Below are positions 1 to 9,254 of a stretch of 64,000 nucleotides of DNA, piece by piece (the first letter of the stretch is position 1; every line of letters starts with the position of its first letter). The DNA lies in NCBI GenBank assembly GCA_902729315.2, contig LR746281.1, positions 5,001-69,000 of the forward strand, in the 5' to 3' direction. A model generated the notes under the pieces. That model made no database searches. It was not told the origin of the DNA and saw only the letters and a program-made list of their open reading frames with translations. A program made the position numbers and the translations under genes. The DNA is from Spirodela intermedia. Lineage: Eukaryota > Streptophyta > Magnoliopsida > Alismatales > Araceae.

Positions 1-43
1 GTTTACCATTCTCTCTTCTATATCATTTTTATTTGATGCTTAG

Positions 44-2752
44 ATGATGAGTAGTTCACAGATTTCATCGGGTGACCTCCGTCGCCCAGATGAAAAATCG
101 CCCGACGAATGCGAGCGAACAGGAGGCCGACACGTGGCAGTAACGGCCTCCTGTCCTCGCCTTCTCTCTCCGCCGGTTGATGTAACCGAGGAGACGGCCG
201 TAACCGAGGAGCTGAACGGTCGAACCACGGACGTCCGTGATTCGCCATCAGCTGGCGTCTTCCCGAGACCCGAATCGGAGGGGACAGCAGTTGACGCCGT
301 CCACTCTCCTTCCGGGAACGAGGCGACGGCAGGCGAAGAGGCCCCCTCTGATCCAACCATTGATCGTATGATCAATGGTCAGAATCAGCCGGCTATAAAG
401 GCGTCAACAGCCGTTACCGAGGCACCGCCCTCGGACGGCCACGGCCATAACGCCGAACCAGATCCAACCGTTGATCTTGAGATCAACGGAGGGGATCACG
501 TGGCCATAAAGGCGCCGCAACTTTTTGCGATCGCCGATGCCTCGGCTGGGACGCTGGTGACGTCATCAACGTCAGACACCGTGGACGTAGCGCCACCTGA
601 GGTCGCTTTAGCCCAGGTCATGCCGGCCCAGCCCAGCGAGGCTGCGCTGGCTCAGGACGTACAGGCACAGGCCCAGGTGACCCAGGCCAAGCCTGAACAG
701 CCGGCTCAGGCTGCACCGGTCCAATCTCTTGCCCAGGCAAGGGGCAAGAGCCTGCGGCCCAAAAAGAAGATAGGACGCCGACTTTTACGTCCCCCCTCGG
801 CCACGTCCTCTAAGCCTACCTCGAGTCAACAAATCGAACCAACTAGGATCCCAACACTAGTTGAGACCCCTATATTGACCCCAAACGCATCCATTGGGCA
901 CACTATTACACCTAGTGGGCTAGACTCTACTGTGCCCCATAGGCCAAACCCGACTATACCCACTAGACACCTATCATGGGCGCAACGAGTGTCTAACCCC
1001 TTTGTCCCCTCCACAGAGACTGTCACACCACAGGAACCGCTACGTCATGTACTATTCCCAATCTATGATACCACTGTCCCAGTGCGAAGCTATAGCGATG
1101 ATGATGGGAGGAGGACAATAGCTTTTACTTATGAGGAGGTCTCCCAGATGGCAGCCGCATTCCAATATACCTTAGTTGGTCGTTTCACTACGAAACGACC
1201 AACCATAGGTGACATAGAGAAGATTTACATGGCACCTGGAAATTTTCAGGGCCGAGTCTCCATCGGAGCTCGAGACTATCGTAGCATATACATCCGCTTT
1301 GAGCTAGAAGCGGATTATCGCCGAGCATGGAGCCGACCCACTTGGAGAATGGGAGAGTCTACCCTCCATACCCACAGATGGACACCACAAAATGACATAG
1401 GGCACCAAGCACATCAGTCTCATGTGGTTCCATTATGGGTGGGCTTCCCTGGCCTACCTGCCCATTTATTTACGCCAAAGGCACTTGAGTCTTTGGCAAA
1501 TGCGGTGGGAACATTCATATGCCTTGATCCAGGCGTAAAAATGTTCAACCGACCCGGATATGCACGAGTTTGTATAGAGGTGGACCTAATGGCCCCCCTC
1601 CAGAGGACTCTCGTTATACGTAGTGGAGATGATGAACTTTATCAGCCCATCATTTATGAGAGACTACCGTATTTCTGCACACACTGTGCGATCTTGGGCC
1701 ACACTGTCAGCACATGCCGTCAGAAGGCATGTACACCACAGACGACTACACGAGCCTTTCTAGTACCGATCTCATATGACGATTACCTCGTCGAAATGAG
1801 AAAGGATGCTCAGAGTGCTCGTCATCCTCAGAGGTCGATTGCCCCTATGGCGGCTCCACCTTCCTTACCTCGGAAGGCACAGGAGAAGCCTAGCTCACTG
1901 ATTGAGACACAGCATACACGGCGAAAGCCGGCAGCTGGACGCCCTTCTTCCACCTACACAGGGGGGAAGAAAGGAACACGAGAGGCTACACCTTCCCCCT
2001 TGAGCAAGGGAAAGCAACCCCTAACCTCAAACACCTTCGAGGTCTTAGGGGCTTTAGATGAGAGAGACGTTGAGGGACCTGCACAAAGGGGAACTAGGCC
2101 TTCCAAAGGGCTAGCATCCTCCACTACGAGGGACTCACCTAGTCCAACCCCCCATACTAGATCCCCCCGGGTTATCCGACCCCCCATACTCACCCACCCC
2201 ACTCCACCCATTAGTGTCTCTCCACCACCCAACTCCTCCCCGCCCATTCACTCGTCCCCACGTAGTAGGAGTCCTTCACCTCTTAGTCCCCACCGACCGA
2301 GGTCTACCCCTTTCTTTGAGGGTATAGGCTTGGGCCCTATCCATCCCCCTCAAATCCCTGTTGATGATCTATTAGGAGGGTCTACCCCCAGCATACTTCC
2401 TATTAGTACATCTTACGTAGCCCCCCATTCTGATTCTTATACCCTCCCCCCCTCTCCCCTATTACAACCGTCAGATCAGTTTCCTATACTTGATCCACCA
2501 CCCGTTGATTCTAGGGAGAGCCCCGATAGAGGACAGTGCTTAACGAATCGTCAAGCACCACACCCATCCTCCTCATCTAGTGCTCATGATACTACGGGCC
2601 ACACGACTAGTACCCATGAGGATGGTAGCTCTGAGACTGACATTGAGACTACCTACCTAGAGGAGGGATATCAGACGGAGGTTAGGACCACACGACTCAC
2701 TAGACGCTCACCTTACTCCACGAGATCTAGGACTCGTGGGGCCACTCACTAG
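44..2752 (+). CDS. LINE ORF1 protein (RNA-binding, DUF4283-like plus CCHC zinc knuckle)
   Basis: A 902-residue ORF1 product. In plant L1 elements this protein binds the element RNA and forms the ribonucleoprotein used for retrotransposition. Residues 1-340 are low-complexity and rich in Ala, Gln, Pro and Thr. Residues about 345-530 resemble the DUF4283 RNA-binding fold that precedes zinc knuckles in plant LINE gag-like proteins. A perfect CX2CX4HX4C knuckle follows (Cys545, Cys548, His553, Cys558). The C-terminal third is Pro/Ser-rich and ends in basic residues. The start is the first of two adjacent ATGs. The stop is three bases upstream of the ORF2 ATG, which suggests ORF2 translation by termination and reinitiation. 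The domain assignment rests on pattern; the zinc knuckle is directly visible. Confidence 0.93.
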   Translation: MMSSSQISSGDLRRPDEKSPDECERTGGRHVAVTASCPRLLSPPVDVTEETAVTEELNGRTTDVRDSPSAGVFPRPESEGTAVDAVHSPSGNEATAGEEAPSDPTIDRMINGQNQPAIKASTAVTEAPPSDGHGHNAEPDPTVDLEINGGDHVAIKAPQLFAIADASAGTLVTSSTSDTVDVAPPEVALAQVMPAQPSEAALAQDVQAQAQVTQAKPEQPAQAAPVQSLAQARGKSLRPKKKIGRRLLRPPSATSSKPTSSQQIEPTRIPTLVETPILTPNASIGHTITPSGLDSTVPHRPNPTIPTRHLSWAQRVSNPFVPSTETVTPQEPLRHVLFPIYDTTVPVRSYSDDDGRRTIAFTYEEVSQMAAAFQYTLVGRFTTKRPTIGDIEKIYMAPGNFQGRVSIGARDYRSIYIRFELEADYRRAWSRPTWRMGESTLHTHRWTPQNDIGHQAHQSHVVPLWVGFPGLPAHLFTPKALESLANAVGTFICLDPGVKMFNRPGYARVCIEVDLMAPLQRTLVIRSGDDELYQPIIYERLPYFCTHCAILGHTVSTCRQKACTPQTTTRAFLVPISYDDYLVEMRKDAQSARHPQRSIAPMAAPPSLPRKAQEKPSSLIETQHTRRKPAAGRPSSTYTGGKKGTREATPSPLSKGKQPLTSNTFEVLGALDERDVEGPAQRGTRPSKGLASSTTRDSPSPTPHTRSPRVIRPPILTHPTPPISVSPPPNSSPPIHSSPRSRSPSPLSPHRPRSTPFFEGIGLGPIHPPQIPVDDLLGGSTPSILPISTSYVAPHSDSYTLPPSPLLQPSDQFPILDPPPVDSRESPDRGQCLTNRQAPHPSSSSSAHDTTGHTTSTHEDGSSETDIETTYLEEGYQTEVRTTRLTRRSPYSTRSRTRGATH

Positions 2753-2755
2753 ATC

Positions 2756-5700
2756 ATGATACCTAGCATCATATGGAATTGTCGAGGTATAGGCAACCTC
2801 GAAACCCAATTCTATATCGCTAGCCTTATCAGACAGTATCGACTAGGTATAGTAGGCCTCATTGAGCCTATGATATCATCAGATCGTATCCAACCCTTAC
2901 TTAGGAGGTTAGGTATGGATCATTTTCACTCCAACCCCACGAATCATATTTGGATCTTTTGGACTAGACCATACTCTATGGAGTTGCTAGTCGAGGGACC
3001 CCAGCATATCACTATGACGGCTCGAGATCTCACCCAAGAGTTCACCTTCTCGGTCATCTATGCATCACATAGATCCGAAGAAAGAGAAACTCTTTGGGCA
3101 GACCTAGTTCAATACGTGAGGGACTACCCTACACTAGTTGAGTCTCCTTGGTACCTAGCAGGTGACTTCAACTGTGTCCGTAATACTAGTGAACGTCAAG
3201 GTGGGCGAATCCCTAGGGCCCGTAATATGGAGATGTTCAATGATTGTATTTTTCGATTAGCTCTCATTGAGCCACCTACATCAGGCGAGGCATGGACGTG
3301 GAGCAACAATCGAGGGGACGCTTTGATTTATGAGCGTATCGATCGTTGTTTCATCAACAGCATCGCCATGATGCGACATCCCATATTAGTCACGATATTA
3401 CCCCGTTATAGGTCAGATCACACCCCGATCCTCATACTCCCTAAACAGAGTATGAGCACCCACAGACCCCCCTTCAGATTTCAAACCATGTGGCTCCAAC
3501 ATGAAAACTTTCAGAGTTTCGTACGGAATCACTGGTACGGACAGATCTCAGATTCTCCTATGGAGAACCTTAGCTATAGGTTAAGGAATCTCAAACTCCA
3601 CCTTAAATGGTGGAACCGACATATCTACGGGAATGTCCATACCCAAGTTGATGCATTGCAAAAAGAGTTAGCAGAAGTTGAAAGACTACTGCAAGCTAGA
3701 TATTCAGATGCTGCTTGGGAAAGGAGGAGTAGAGTGAGTGACCAGCTTGATGAGGTTGTGCGACGACAGGAGTTATTCTATCTCCAGAAATCACGCATCA
3801 AGTGGTTACAAGAGGGTGATAGAAACACTCGTTTCTTTCATGCCTCGGTCGCTCATCGCTCACGTTCAGATTATACCTCTCTTTTAGAGACATATGATCA
3901 TAACCTTTCCCGCATGCAGGAGGCAGGGGTTGAGTACTTTCGTACTCTCTTAACCTCTCAGTCGATTGAGATTTCTGATGATATGCTCACTTCGATCCCG
4001 TCATTGGTCACTCACCGTGAGAATTCTCTCATAACAGCCATACCCACGGGAGAAGAGATCAAGGAAGTAGTTTTTTCTATGAGTAGACATCGTGCACCCG
4101 GGCCAGATGGTTTCCCAGTTGATTTTTACATTTCATGTTGGGATATTGTTGGCACTGATCTCATCCAGGCCATCAAGGAAATCTTTCGTCGTAAACTCTT
4201 TACACGAAGTTGGAAGGCCACCTTCCTTGCACTTATACCGAAGGTGACTACCCCAACCTCATTTAGAGACTTTCGACCTATCAGTTTGTGTAACGTGTGT
4301 TATAAAGTTGTATCTAAGATCGTTACACGTAGATTGAGTAGTTTCCTTGATAGACTTATATCTCCAGAACAATGTGGATTTGTCAAGGGACGGTACATTC
4401 ACGATAACATCATGCTAGTACATGAACTAGCACAGTCCCTTGGCCATGATTGTCGAGGCTCTAACATCATCATCAAATTAGACATGGAGAAGGCCTTTGA
4501 TAGGATAGAGTGGAGTTTCCTCATTAAGGTTCTTAGACGCTTTGGGTTCACCGATGACTTCATTGACTTAGTCGATGCATGTGTTAGGGAGAATCACTTC
4601 TCTTTATTAGTGAACGGTAGCTCCACACCATTCTTCACGGCCACGAGAGGTCTACGACAGGGCGATCCACTATCACCCACCCTCTTCATCTTAGTTGAAG
4701 AAGTCCTCAGTCGATCCCTCACCCGAGCGATCAATCAAGGACTTATCCGACCATACTACTCGAAGAGGGGTTGCCCGATCATCTCACACTCCCTCTTTGC
4801 TGATGATGCGATACTCTTCCTCAATGGATGTGAGACATCCATTAGAGGGCTCATGAGTATTATCTCGAGGTATGAGCGAGCTACAGGTCAACTCGTAAAT
4901 GCCTCGAAGAGTAGCTTCATAGTAGGCCCTTCTACCCCCATAGGGACCATACGACGCATCCAGGGCCTAATAGGGTTCTCTCGTGGACACTTACCTTTTG
5001 ACTATCTAGGATGTCCTATCTTCCTCGGCCGTAGGCGCATACACTATTTTGACGCCCTAGTGGGCAAGTTGAGGAAGAAACTAGCAGGATGGAAGTTACA
5101 ACTTCTATCCCCTGGAGGACGGATCCAGTTGATACGTCATGTCCTCATGAGCATGCCATTACACCTTTTGGCAGTCCATGAGGTACCAGACACCGTCTTA
5201 CAGACTATTGGACGGATATGTACGTCCTTCCTTTGGGATAGACAACTTGAGGGACCTCGTCGTCAACGCCGAGTTTCTTGGGAGAAAGCATGTCGACCTA
5301 CGGATGAGGGTGGCCTAGGTATTAGGCGCCCTCAAGATGTACTTAACATGCTTCAAAAGAAACTCGTTTGGAGGATGAGGACCACACCATCGGTGCTAGG
5401 TACTTTTGTGACAGCCAAATATGGTGAGTGGGCTCGACAGCCGGCCGACATCAAAGGAGTCAAACGATGGGCAGACTGGCAGCGACATTGGTTAGAGATG
5501 ATGCCTCTTATTCGTTGGCGAGTGGGGAGAGGCGAGATCAGTGCCTGGTACGACACTTGGCTAGATGACATACCATTGGCCTGTTTTACCACTTTCACAT
5601 CTTCTTGGCCTCGCTTGACGGTAGCCCAGCTTCTCCAAGGAGACACTCGTCTACTTATTGAGAGGCATGGACTACCGTCGGACTTGTTACCAGCCATCAC

Positions 5701-6952
5701 CATGACTGAGATGAGTTTTATTGAGGACCAACCCATCTGGACACTTACCATAGATGGTAGTTTCTCTTGTAGCTCCTCTTGGGAGCACTTTAGAAACCGC
5801 TCCCCAAAGACATTTTGGGGAAATCTCATATGGCATCCGGCCATCACACCTCGTGTTTCGTTCTTCCTGTGGAAGTTCATGCACCGAGGACTACCCACCG
5901 ACGATCGAGTGATTGTCACCGATCAGGAGGTGGAAAGGAAATGTCATTGTTGCTCCATCACGACAGACGAAAGTATGGAACATTTATTTTTCCATAGTGA
6001 TATCGCTGTCGAGTGTTGGCGTCAACTTCTAGCGAATTGGCTTCCAATGCTCTCGTACAGATCTACGAGACCACCACTAGAGGTCTTTAGGAGAGTCTTT
6101 GACTCACCGACGAGTGTCAATGTTTGTCCTTTCATCCGTATCTCCATAGCATATATGTTATGGGAAATATGGAAGGGACGTAACTCATCTCGATATGCAG
6201 GCCAAGTGATGCGTGCCACAGAGATTATGAGGCACGTAACACAATGGCTTCGGAGTACTCATTCCTTAGTGCCAAATAAAACGAAACGCTCGCGTTCTGT
6301 TTGTGAGGCTTTTGGGCTTTGGGGACTCCATATCATACCTACACAGACCTGGACTACTGTCCGATCTGTTAGATGGACACCACCGAGGGCTGGACAGTGG
6401 AAACTCAACGTCGACGGAGCATCTCAAGGCAACCCAGGATCATCTGGAGGAGGCGGTATCTTACGCGATAGTACAGGATGCATTCTCTTTGCCTTTTCGA
6501 ACTTTTATAATATACAAACTAATACTGTGGCAGAGGCTATGGCAATACGGGATGGTTTGTTTCTTTGTGAGGAGCAAAATATTACTAACATTGTCTTAGA
6601 ATCTGATTCCAAAGTGTTAGTGGACATGTTACGTGCAGACTCTTGTCCTCATTGGAGGCTCAAGAATATCTGGGCAGACATCATGCGATGTCGAGGACGC
6701 ATCACAACTATTACGCATCAATTCCGAGAAGGGAATCAGACAGCTGACGCCCTTGCTGCGCATGGAGTCAGATCGCGTCGGAGGACAGTCTTCTCTTTTT
6801 GGCAGGACATGCCCCTGGAAGCCCGAGGTGCTCATAGACTTGAGCGACTCGGCATACCCTCTTTACGCATACACCGCACTCCACTACCGGCCTCTCCACG
6901 ACAGTGGCGTATTGCTTGGAGGAGATCAGGGGTGGTTACTATTGGCCGCTGA
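2756..6952 (+). CDS. LINE ORF2 polyprotein (endonuclease, reverse transcriptase, RNase H)
   Basis: A 1,398-residue replicase that nicks target DNA and reverse-transcribes the element RNA in place. The N-terminal endonuclease shows the expected WNCRG (Asn8), GDFN (about 136-139) and SDH (220-222) motifs. The reverse transcriptase occupies about 410-730, with the catalytic FADD at 681-684 preceded by an RQGDPLSP-type motif. A zf-RVT Cys/His region lies near 1000-1090. The C-terminal RNase H has a complete acidic quartet: Asp1220 (NVDGAS), Glu1260 (AEAM), Asp1284 (ESDS) and Asp1331 (TADA). No stop or frameshift is present and every catalytic residue checked is retained, so the protein could be active. 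Length is normal for an RNase-H-bearing plant L1 ORF2. Confidence 0.96.
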   Translation: MIPSIIWNCRGIGNLETQFYIASLIRQYRLGIVGLIEPMISSDRIQPLLRRLGMDHFHSNPTNHIWIFWTRPYSMELLVEGPQHITMTARDLTQEFTFSVIYASHRSEERETLWADLVQYVRDYPTLVESPWYLAGDFNCVRNTSERQGGRIPRARNMEMFNDCIFRLALIEPPTSGEAWTWSNNRGDALIYERIDRCFINSIAMMRHPILVTILPRYRSDHTPILILPKQSMSTHRPPFRFQTMWLQHENFQSFVRNHWYGQISDSPMENLSYRLRNLKLHLKWWNRHIYGNVHTQVDALQKELAEVERLLQARYSDAAWERRSRVSDQLDEVVRRQELFYLQKSRIKWLQEGDRNTRFFHASVAHRSRSDYTSLLETYDHNLSRMQEAGVEYFRTLLTSQSIEISDDMLTSIPSLVTHRENSLITAIPTGEEIKEVVFSMSRHRAPGPDGFPVDFYISCWDIVGTDLIQAIKEIFRRKLFTRSWKATFLALIPKVTTPTSFRDFRPISLCNVCYKVVSKIVTRRLSSFLDRLISPEQCGFVKGRYIHDNIMLVHELAQSLGHDCRGSNIIIKLDMEKAFDRIEWSFLIKVLRRFGFTDDFIDLVDACVRENHFSLLVNGSSTPFFTATRGLRQGDPLSPTLFILVEEVLSRSLTRAINQGLIRPYYSKRGCPIISHSLFADDAILFLNGCETSIRGLMSIISRYERATGQLVNASKSSFIVGPSTPIGTIRRIQGLIGFSRGHLPFDYLGCPIFLGRRRIHYFDALVGKLRKKLAGWKLQLLSPGGRIQLIRHVLMSMPLHLLAVHEVPDTVLQTIGRICTSFLWDRQLEGPRRQRRVSWEKACRPTDEGGLGIRRPQDVLNMLQKKLVWRMRTTPSVLGTFVTAKYGEWARQPADIKGVKRWADWQRHWLEMMPLIRWRVGRGEISAWYDTWLDDIPLACFTTFTSSWPRLTVAQLLQGDTRLLIERHGLPSDLLPAITMTEMSFIEDQPIWTLTIDGSFSCSSSWEHFRNRSPKTFWGNLIWHPAITPRVSFFLWKFMHRGLPTDDRVIVTDQEVERKCHCCSITTDESMEHLFFHSDIAVECWRQLLANWLPMLSYRSTRPPLEVFRRVFDSPTSVNVCPFIRISIAYMLWEIWKGRNSSRYAGQVMRATEIMRHVTQWLRSTHSLVPNKTKRSRSVCEAFGLWGLHIIPTQTWTTVRSVRWTPPRAGQWKLNVDGASQGNPGSSGGGGILRDSTGCILFAFSNFYNIQTNTVAEAMAIRDGLFLCEEQNITNIVLESDSKVLVDMLRADSCPHWRLKNIWADIMRCRGRITTITHQFREGNQTADALAAHGVRSRRRTVFSFWQDMPLEARGAHRLERLGIPSLRIHRTPLPASPRQWRIAWRRSGVVTIGR

Positions 6953-7348
6953 AGACCACAATGGAGATACAACACAACACGGACAACAAGGCACATCGTA
7001 ATCCACTCGGGTACATTACTTCCAATCATTACTCTCCTCATAATCACATCACATCTACTATCTATCATGCTCAAGTAGTGAGGACATAGAACTATCAGCA
7101 TATGTTGGCATCGGCCCACTTTTGAACTATAGGTCTATAGCACATCAGACCTGCCAAACTAGTTGTGAATCGGCAACCTAGCACCTCTCTCAAGATCTTA
7201 TTAGTACCATCAGCCAGCTTGAACCCATGAGAAGGTAAAGATCTATATCCATAGGATTGACCCTCTCTCCTCTCTCTCTCTCTCGATTCTCTATTTCTTT
7301 CTCCCTCCCTTTCTCTCTCTAGGAAAAAAAAAAAAAAAAAAAAAAAAA
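6953..7348 (+). other. LINE 3' untranslated region and poly(A) tail
   Basis: Non-coding sequence after the ORF2 stop. It ends in a CT-rich stretch (about 7260-7322) and a homopolymeric A run at 7324-7348, the normal 3' terminus of a target-primed LINE insertion. A second A-rich run lies about 80 bases further on (7424-7451), so the true end could be either. Confidence 0.75.
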
Positions 7349-7366
7349 GACAGCCTACTTCTTTTC

Positions 7367-7545
7367 CCGGAATCACTAGCCCATCATAGACAATTAGTGG
7401 AGGGTGAGGGAAAGGGCCCTAAAACCAAAAAACAAAAAAAAAAAAAAAAAAGGGCAACCTTTTTCCCTTCCCTTAATCACTAGCCTAATGTACACCAAAT
7501 AATGGGCATTAGTGGAGGGTAAAAGAAGAGGCCCTCAAGGAGAGA
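7367..7545 (+). repeat. Two diverged direct repeat units next to A-runs
   Basis: Two similar segments (about 7367-7424 and 7470-7545) share AATCACTAGCC near the start, TTAGTGGAGGGT in the middle and GGCCCT near the end. The first is preceded by the LINE A-tract and the second by another A-run. They look like two copies of one short transcript-like or LINE-tail-like sequence. No coding potential is visible. Confidence 0.6.
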
Positions 7546-7990
7546 GAAAGAAGAGAGAGAGAATAAGAGAAAAGAAAAGAGTTAGAACTAGAGACCAAGT
7601 CATTCCTCGTGGGGTGAAAGGTCCCTTACCTACTTAGAGGAAGTACGGCAACTGATGATACTAACAAGATCTTGGCCAGAGGGATTAGGCGCGTGCAACA
7701 CTAGCAAGGCAAGTTCATATTTGGGCTTATTGTCATGCTTCAGCATAGTTCTATCCTCCTCACTGCCCTAATCACTCTTTTCTCACCACTTTATATCAAT
7801 GTATTTATCTCTTAGAACCACTTACTGCAGCAAACTCTTGTCTTGCAGGAACATTGCATGGCGCACAACATGGAGCTCTCGTCCTACTCCTGTTGAGCAG
7901 ATCTTCCAACTTTCATAAACTCAAAGGCTTTTTCAACCCACTGCAAATCAATCACCTTCCTCAAATATGATGAACGTCATGGAGTCAAAA
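7546..7990. other. Non-coding stretch between LINE and telomeric repeat
   Basis: GA-rich sequence (7546-7580) is followed by unique-looking DNA. I see no ORF with family resemblance, no RNA gene and no repeat ends. It stops at a short A-run directly before the telomeric array. Confidence 0.5.
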
Positions 7991-8107
7991 AAAACCCTAA
8001 ACCCTAAACCCTAAACCCTAAACCCTAAACCCTAAACCCTAAACCCTAAACCCTAAAACCCTAAACCCTAAACCCTAAACCCCAAACCCTAAACCCTAAA
8101 CCCTAAA
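7991..8107 (+). repeat. Interstitial telomeric repeat array (CCCTAAA)n
   Basis: About 16 tandem copies of the plant telomere heptamer read CCCTAAA on the plus strand. There are only two visible variants, one with an extra A (about 8051-8058) and one CCCCAAA (about 8080-8086). The orientation is that of a left chromosome end, with the BTB palindrome on the internal side. At roughly 117 bp and high purity it is an interstitial telomeric sequence, or the remnant of a healed break that was later joined to the LINE-bearing segment. Confidence 0.97.
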
Positions 8108-8108
8108 T

Positions 8109-8326
8109 CAATTTGGCGCTTCGAGCAATCGATGTAGTCTCTGGCTACATAGTCCTCACTCTTGCGCCTCTCTCACATGCTGGAAGAGGATATCCACTCG
8201 GACATCACCATGAACACGGCCGGCGGCACGTTGCACGCACACAAGGCCGTCCTGATGGCGAGGTCACCTGTCTTGAAGAGAATGTTGCTGGACGACGACT
8301 GGGAAGAGAAGTCCTCCGTCAAGAGG
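8109..8326 (+). pseudogene. BTB/POZ domain fragment, inverted-repeat arm 1
   Basis: One plus-strand frame encodes the start of a BTB/POZ domain of the plant At1g21780 type. These proteins act as CUL3 ubiquitin-ligase substrate adaptors. Recognisable pieces are HMLEEDIHSDITMNTA, then GTLHAHKAVL and the ARSPVLKRML core. The copy has no start codon of its own and runs into a stop after SSVKR, so it is a fragment. It is the mirror copy of 9255-9472 and abuts the telomeric array on its left. Confidence 0.75.
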
Positions 8327-8370
8327 TAGTCCAAGAGGGCCCCGCAGGCTTCCAAGGACATGCCTCAATC
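8320..8370 (-). pseudogene. BTB gene next-exon fragment (MSLEACGALLDYL) with frameshift
   Basis: The minus strand encodes MSLEACGALLDYL, which corresponds to the IEDMS...ALLSYL segment that directly follows the first BTB exon in At1g21780-type proteins. The base sequence before the Met reads as the Ile-Glu codons followed by a two-base remnant, so one base appears deleted and the frame is broken. It is colinear with the minus-strand exons at 9255-9472 and about 9868-10000, so the original gene ran on the minus strand and arm 1 is the inverted duplicate. Confidence 0.55.
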
Positions 8371-9150
8371 TCAATGTCGGATAGGCGGAGGCAGAATTCA
8401 AATGAGCTTCCTCTGGTCTCCGGTATCCCGCTCGGTATCCCGCTGGATAAACTTTTTCCACGTCCCCCTCCTCCTCATCTTGCCACCCTGCGGAGCCAAG
8501 ATCGGCGCACACATCAGCCAAACTAGACAAAAAATCCACAGGTTCAACCATGCATTCAGATCCAAGGTCGGAAGACTCATCATAACCTCCACGGTGGGAG
8601 AAGGCTGCAGCGGCCGAGCCGTTTCACCTGCGAGGAAAAGGCTTGGTTCAACCCCACATGGAGATCCAAGGGGAGACAGATCGACGGTAGCTGTCGGAAT
8701 CACAATTGCTCACCCTCGGGAGGCCGGCGATGGTATGCACGCTCACCCGTCCGTTGTCATCCATCTGCATCTTCAGGTTGACATTTCTCGCCAGATTGTC
8801 ATAGCTGCGTAGATTCCAGCCCGTCGCCAGATTTTCAGGTGGACATTTCTTGCGCGTGGATCGATTGCCGACGGACTGGAATCTGCGCAGCGATGATAAT
8901 CTGGCGAGAAATGTCCATCTGAAGATGCAGAAGGACGACGACGGATGGGTGAGCGTGCATACCATCGCCGGCTTTCCGAGGGTGAGCAATTGTCTAGTTC
9001 GGCTGATTTGTGCGTCGATCTTGGCTCTGCAGGGTGGCAAGAAGATGAGGAGGGGGACGTGGAAAAAGTGGGTGATTCGAAGGTAGAAGGAGCCTCCTGC
9101 CGAGCGGGATACCAGAGACCGGAGGAAGCTCATTTGAACTCTACCTCCGC

Positions 9151-9152
<2 letters not shown>

Positions 9153-9231
<79 letters not shown>
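9153..9231 (+). repeat. (CT)n microsatellite
   Basis: An almost uninterrupted CT dinucleotide run of nearly 80 bases lies inside the BTB palindrome, between the inner and outer repeat blocks of arm 2. Arm 1 has no equivalent, so the run expanded or was inserted after the inverted duplication. Confidence 0.97.
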
Positions 9232-9234
<3 letters not shown>

Positions 9235-9254
9235 GGGCTCCGGATCGTCTCCCA

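Larger units (their letters stand above)
1..7348 (+). mobile_element. L1-clade plant LINE, apparently intact coding region, 5' end outside window
   Basis: A non-LTR retrotransposon carries two consecutive long ORFs (44-2752 and 2756-6952), a roughly 370-base 3' untranslated region and an A-tract of about 25 bases at 7324-7348. No LTR is seen. ORF1 has a zinc knuckle; ORF2 has an apurinic-type endonuclease, reverse transcriptase and a C-terminal RNase H, which is the layout of the RNase-H-bearing L1 group of plants. Neither ORF has an internal stop or frameshift over 6.9 kb, so the copy is probably young. The 5' UTR begins before base 1, so full length and target-site duplication cannot be judged here. 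Confidence 0.95.

Noticed and set aside
5353-5919. 188-codon minus-strand open frame
   Set aside because: It lies antisense to the intact LINE ORF2 RT/zf-RVT region and has no family resemblance.
7991-8107. Interpretation as the true chromosome end
   Set aside because: About 8 kb of ordinary DNA with an intact LINE lies on the distal side, so the array is interstitial in this assembly.
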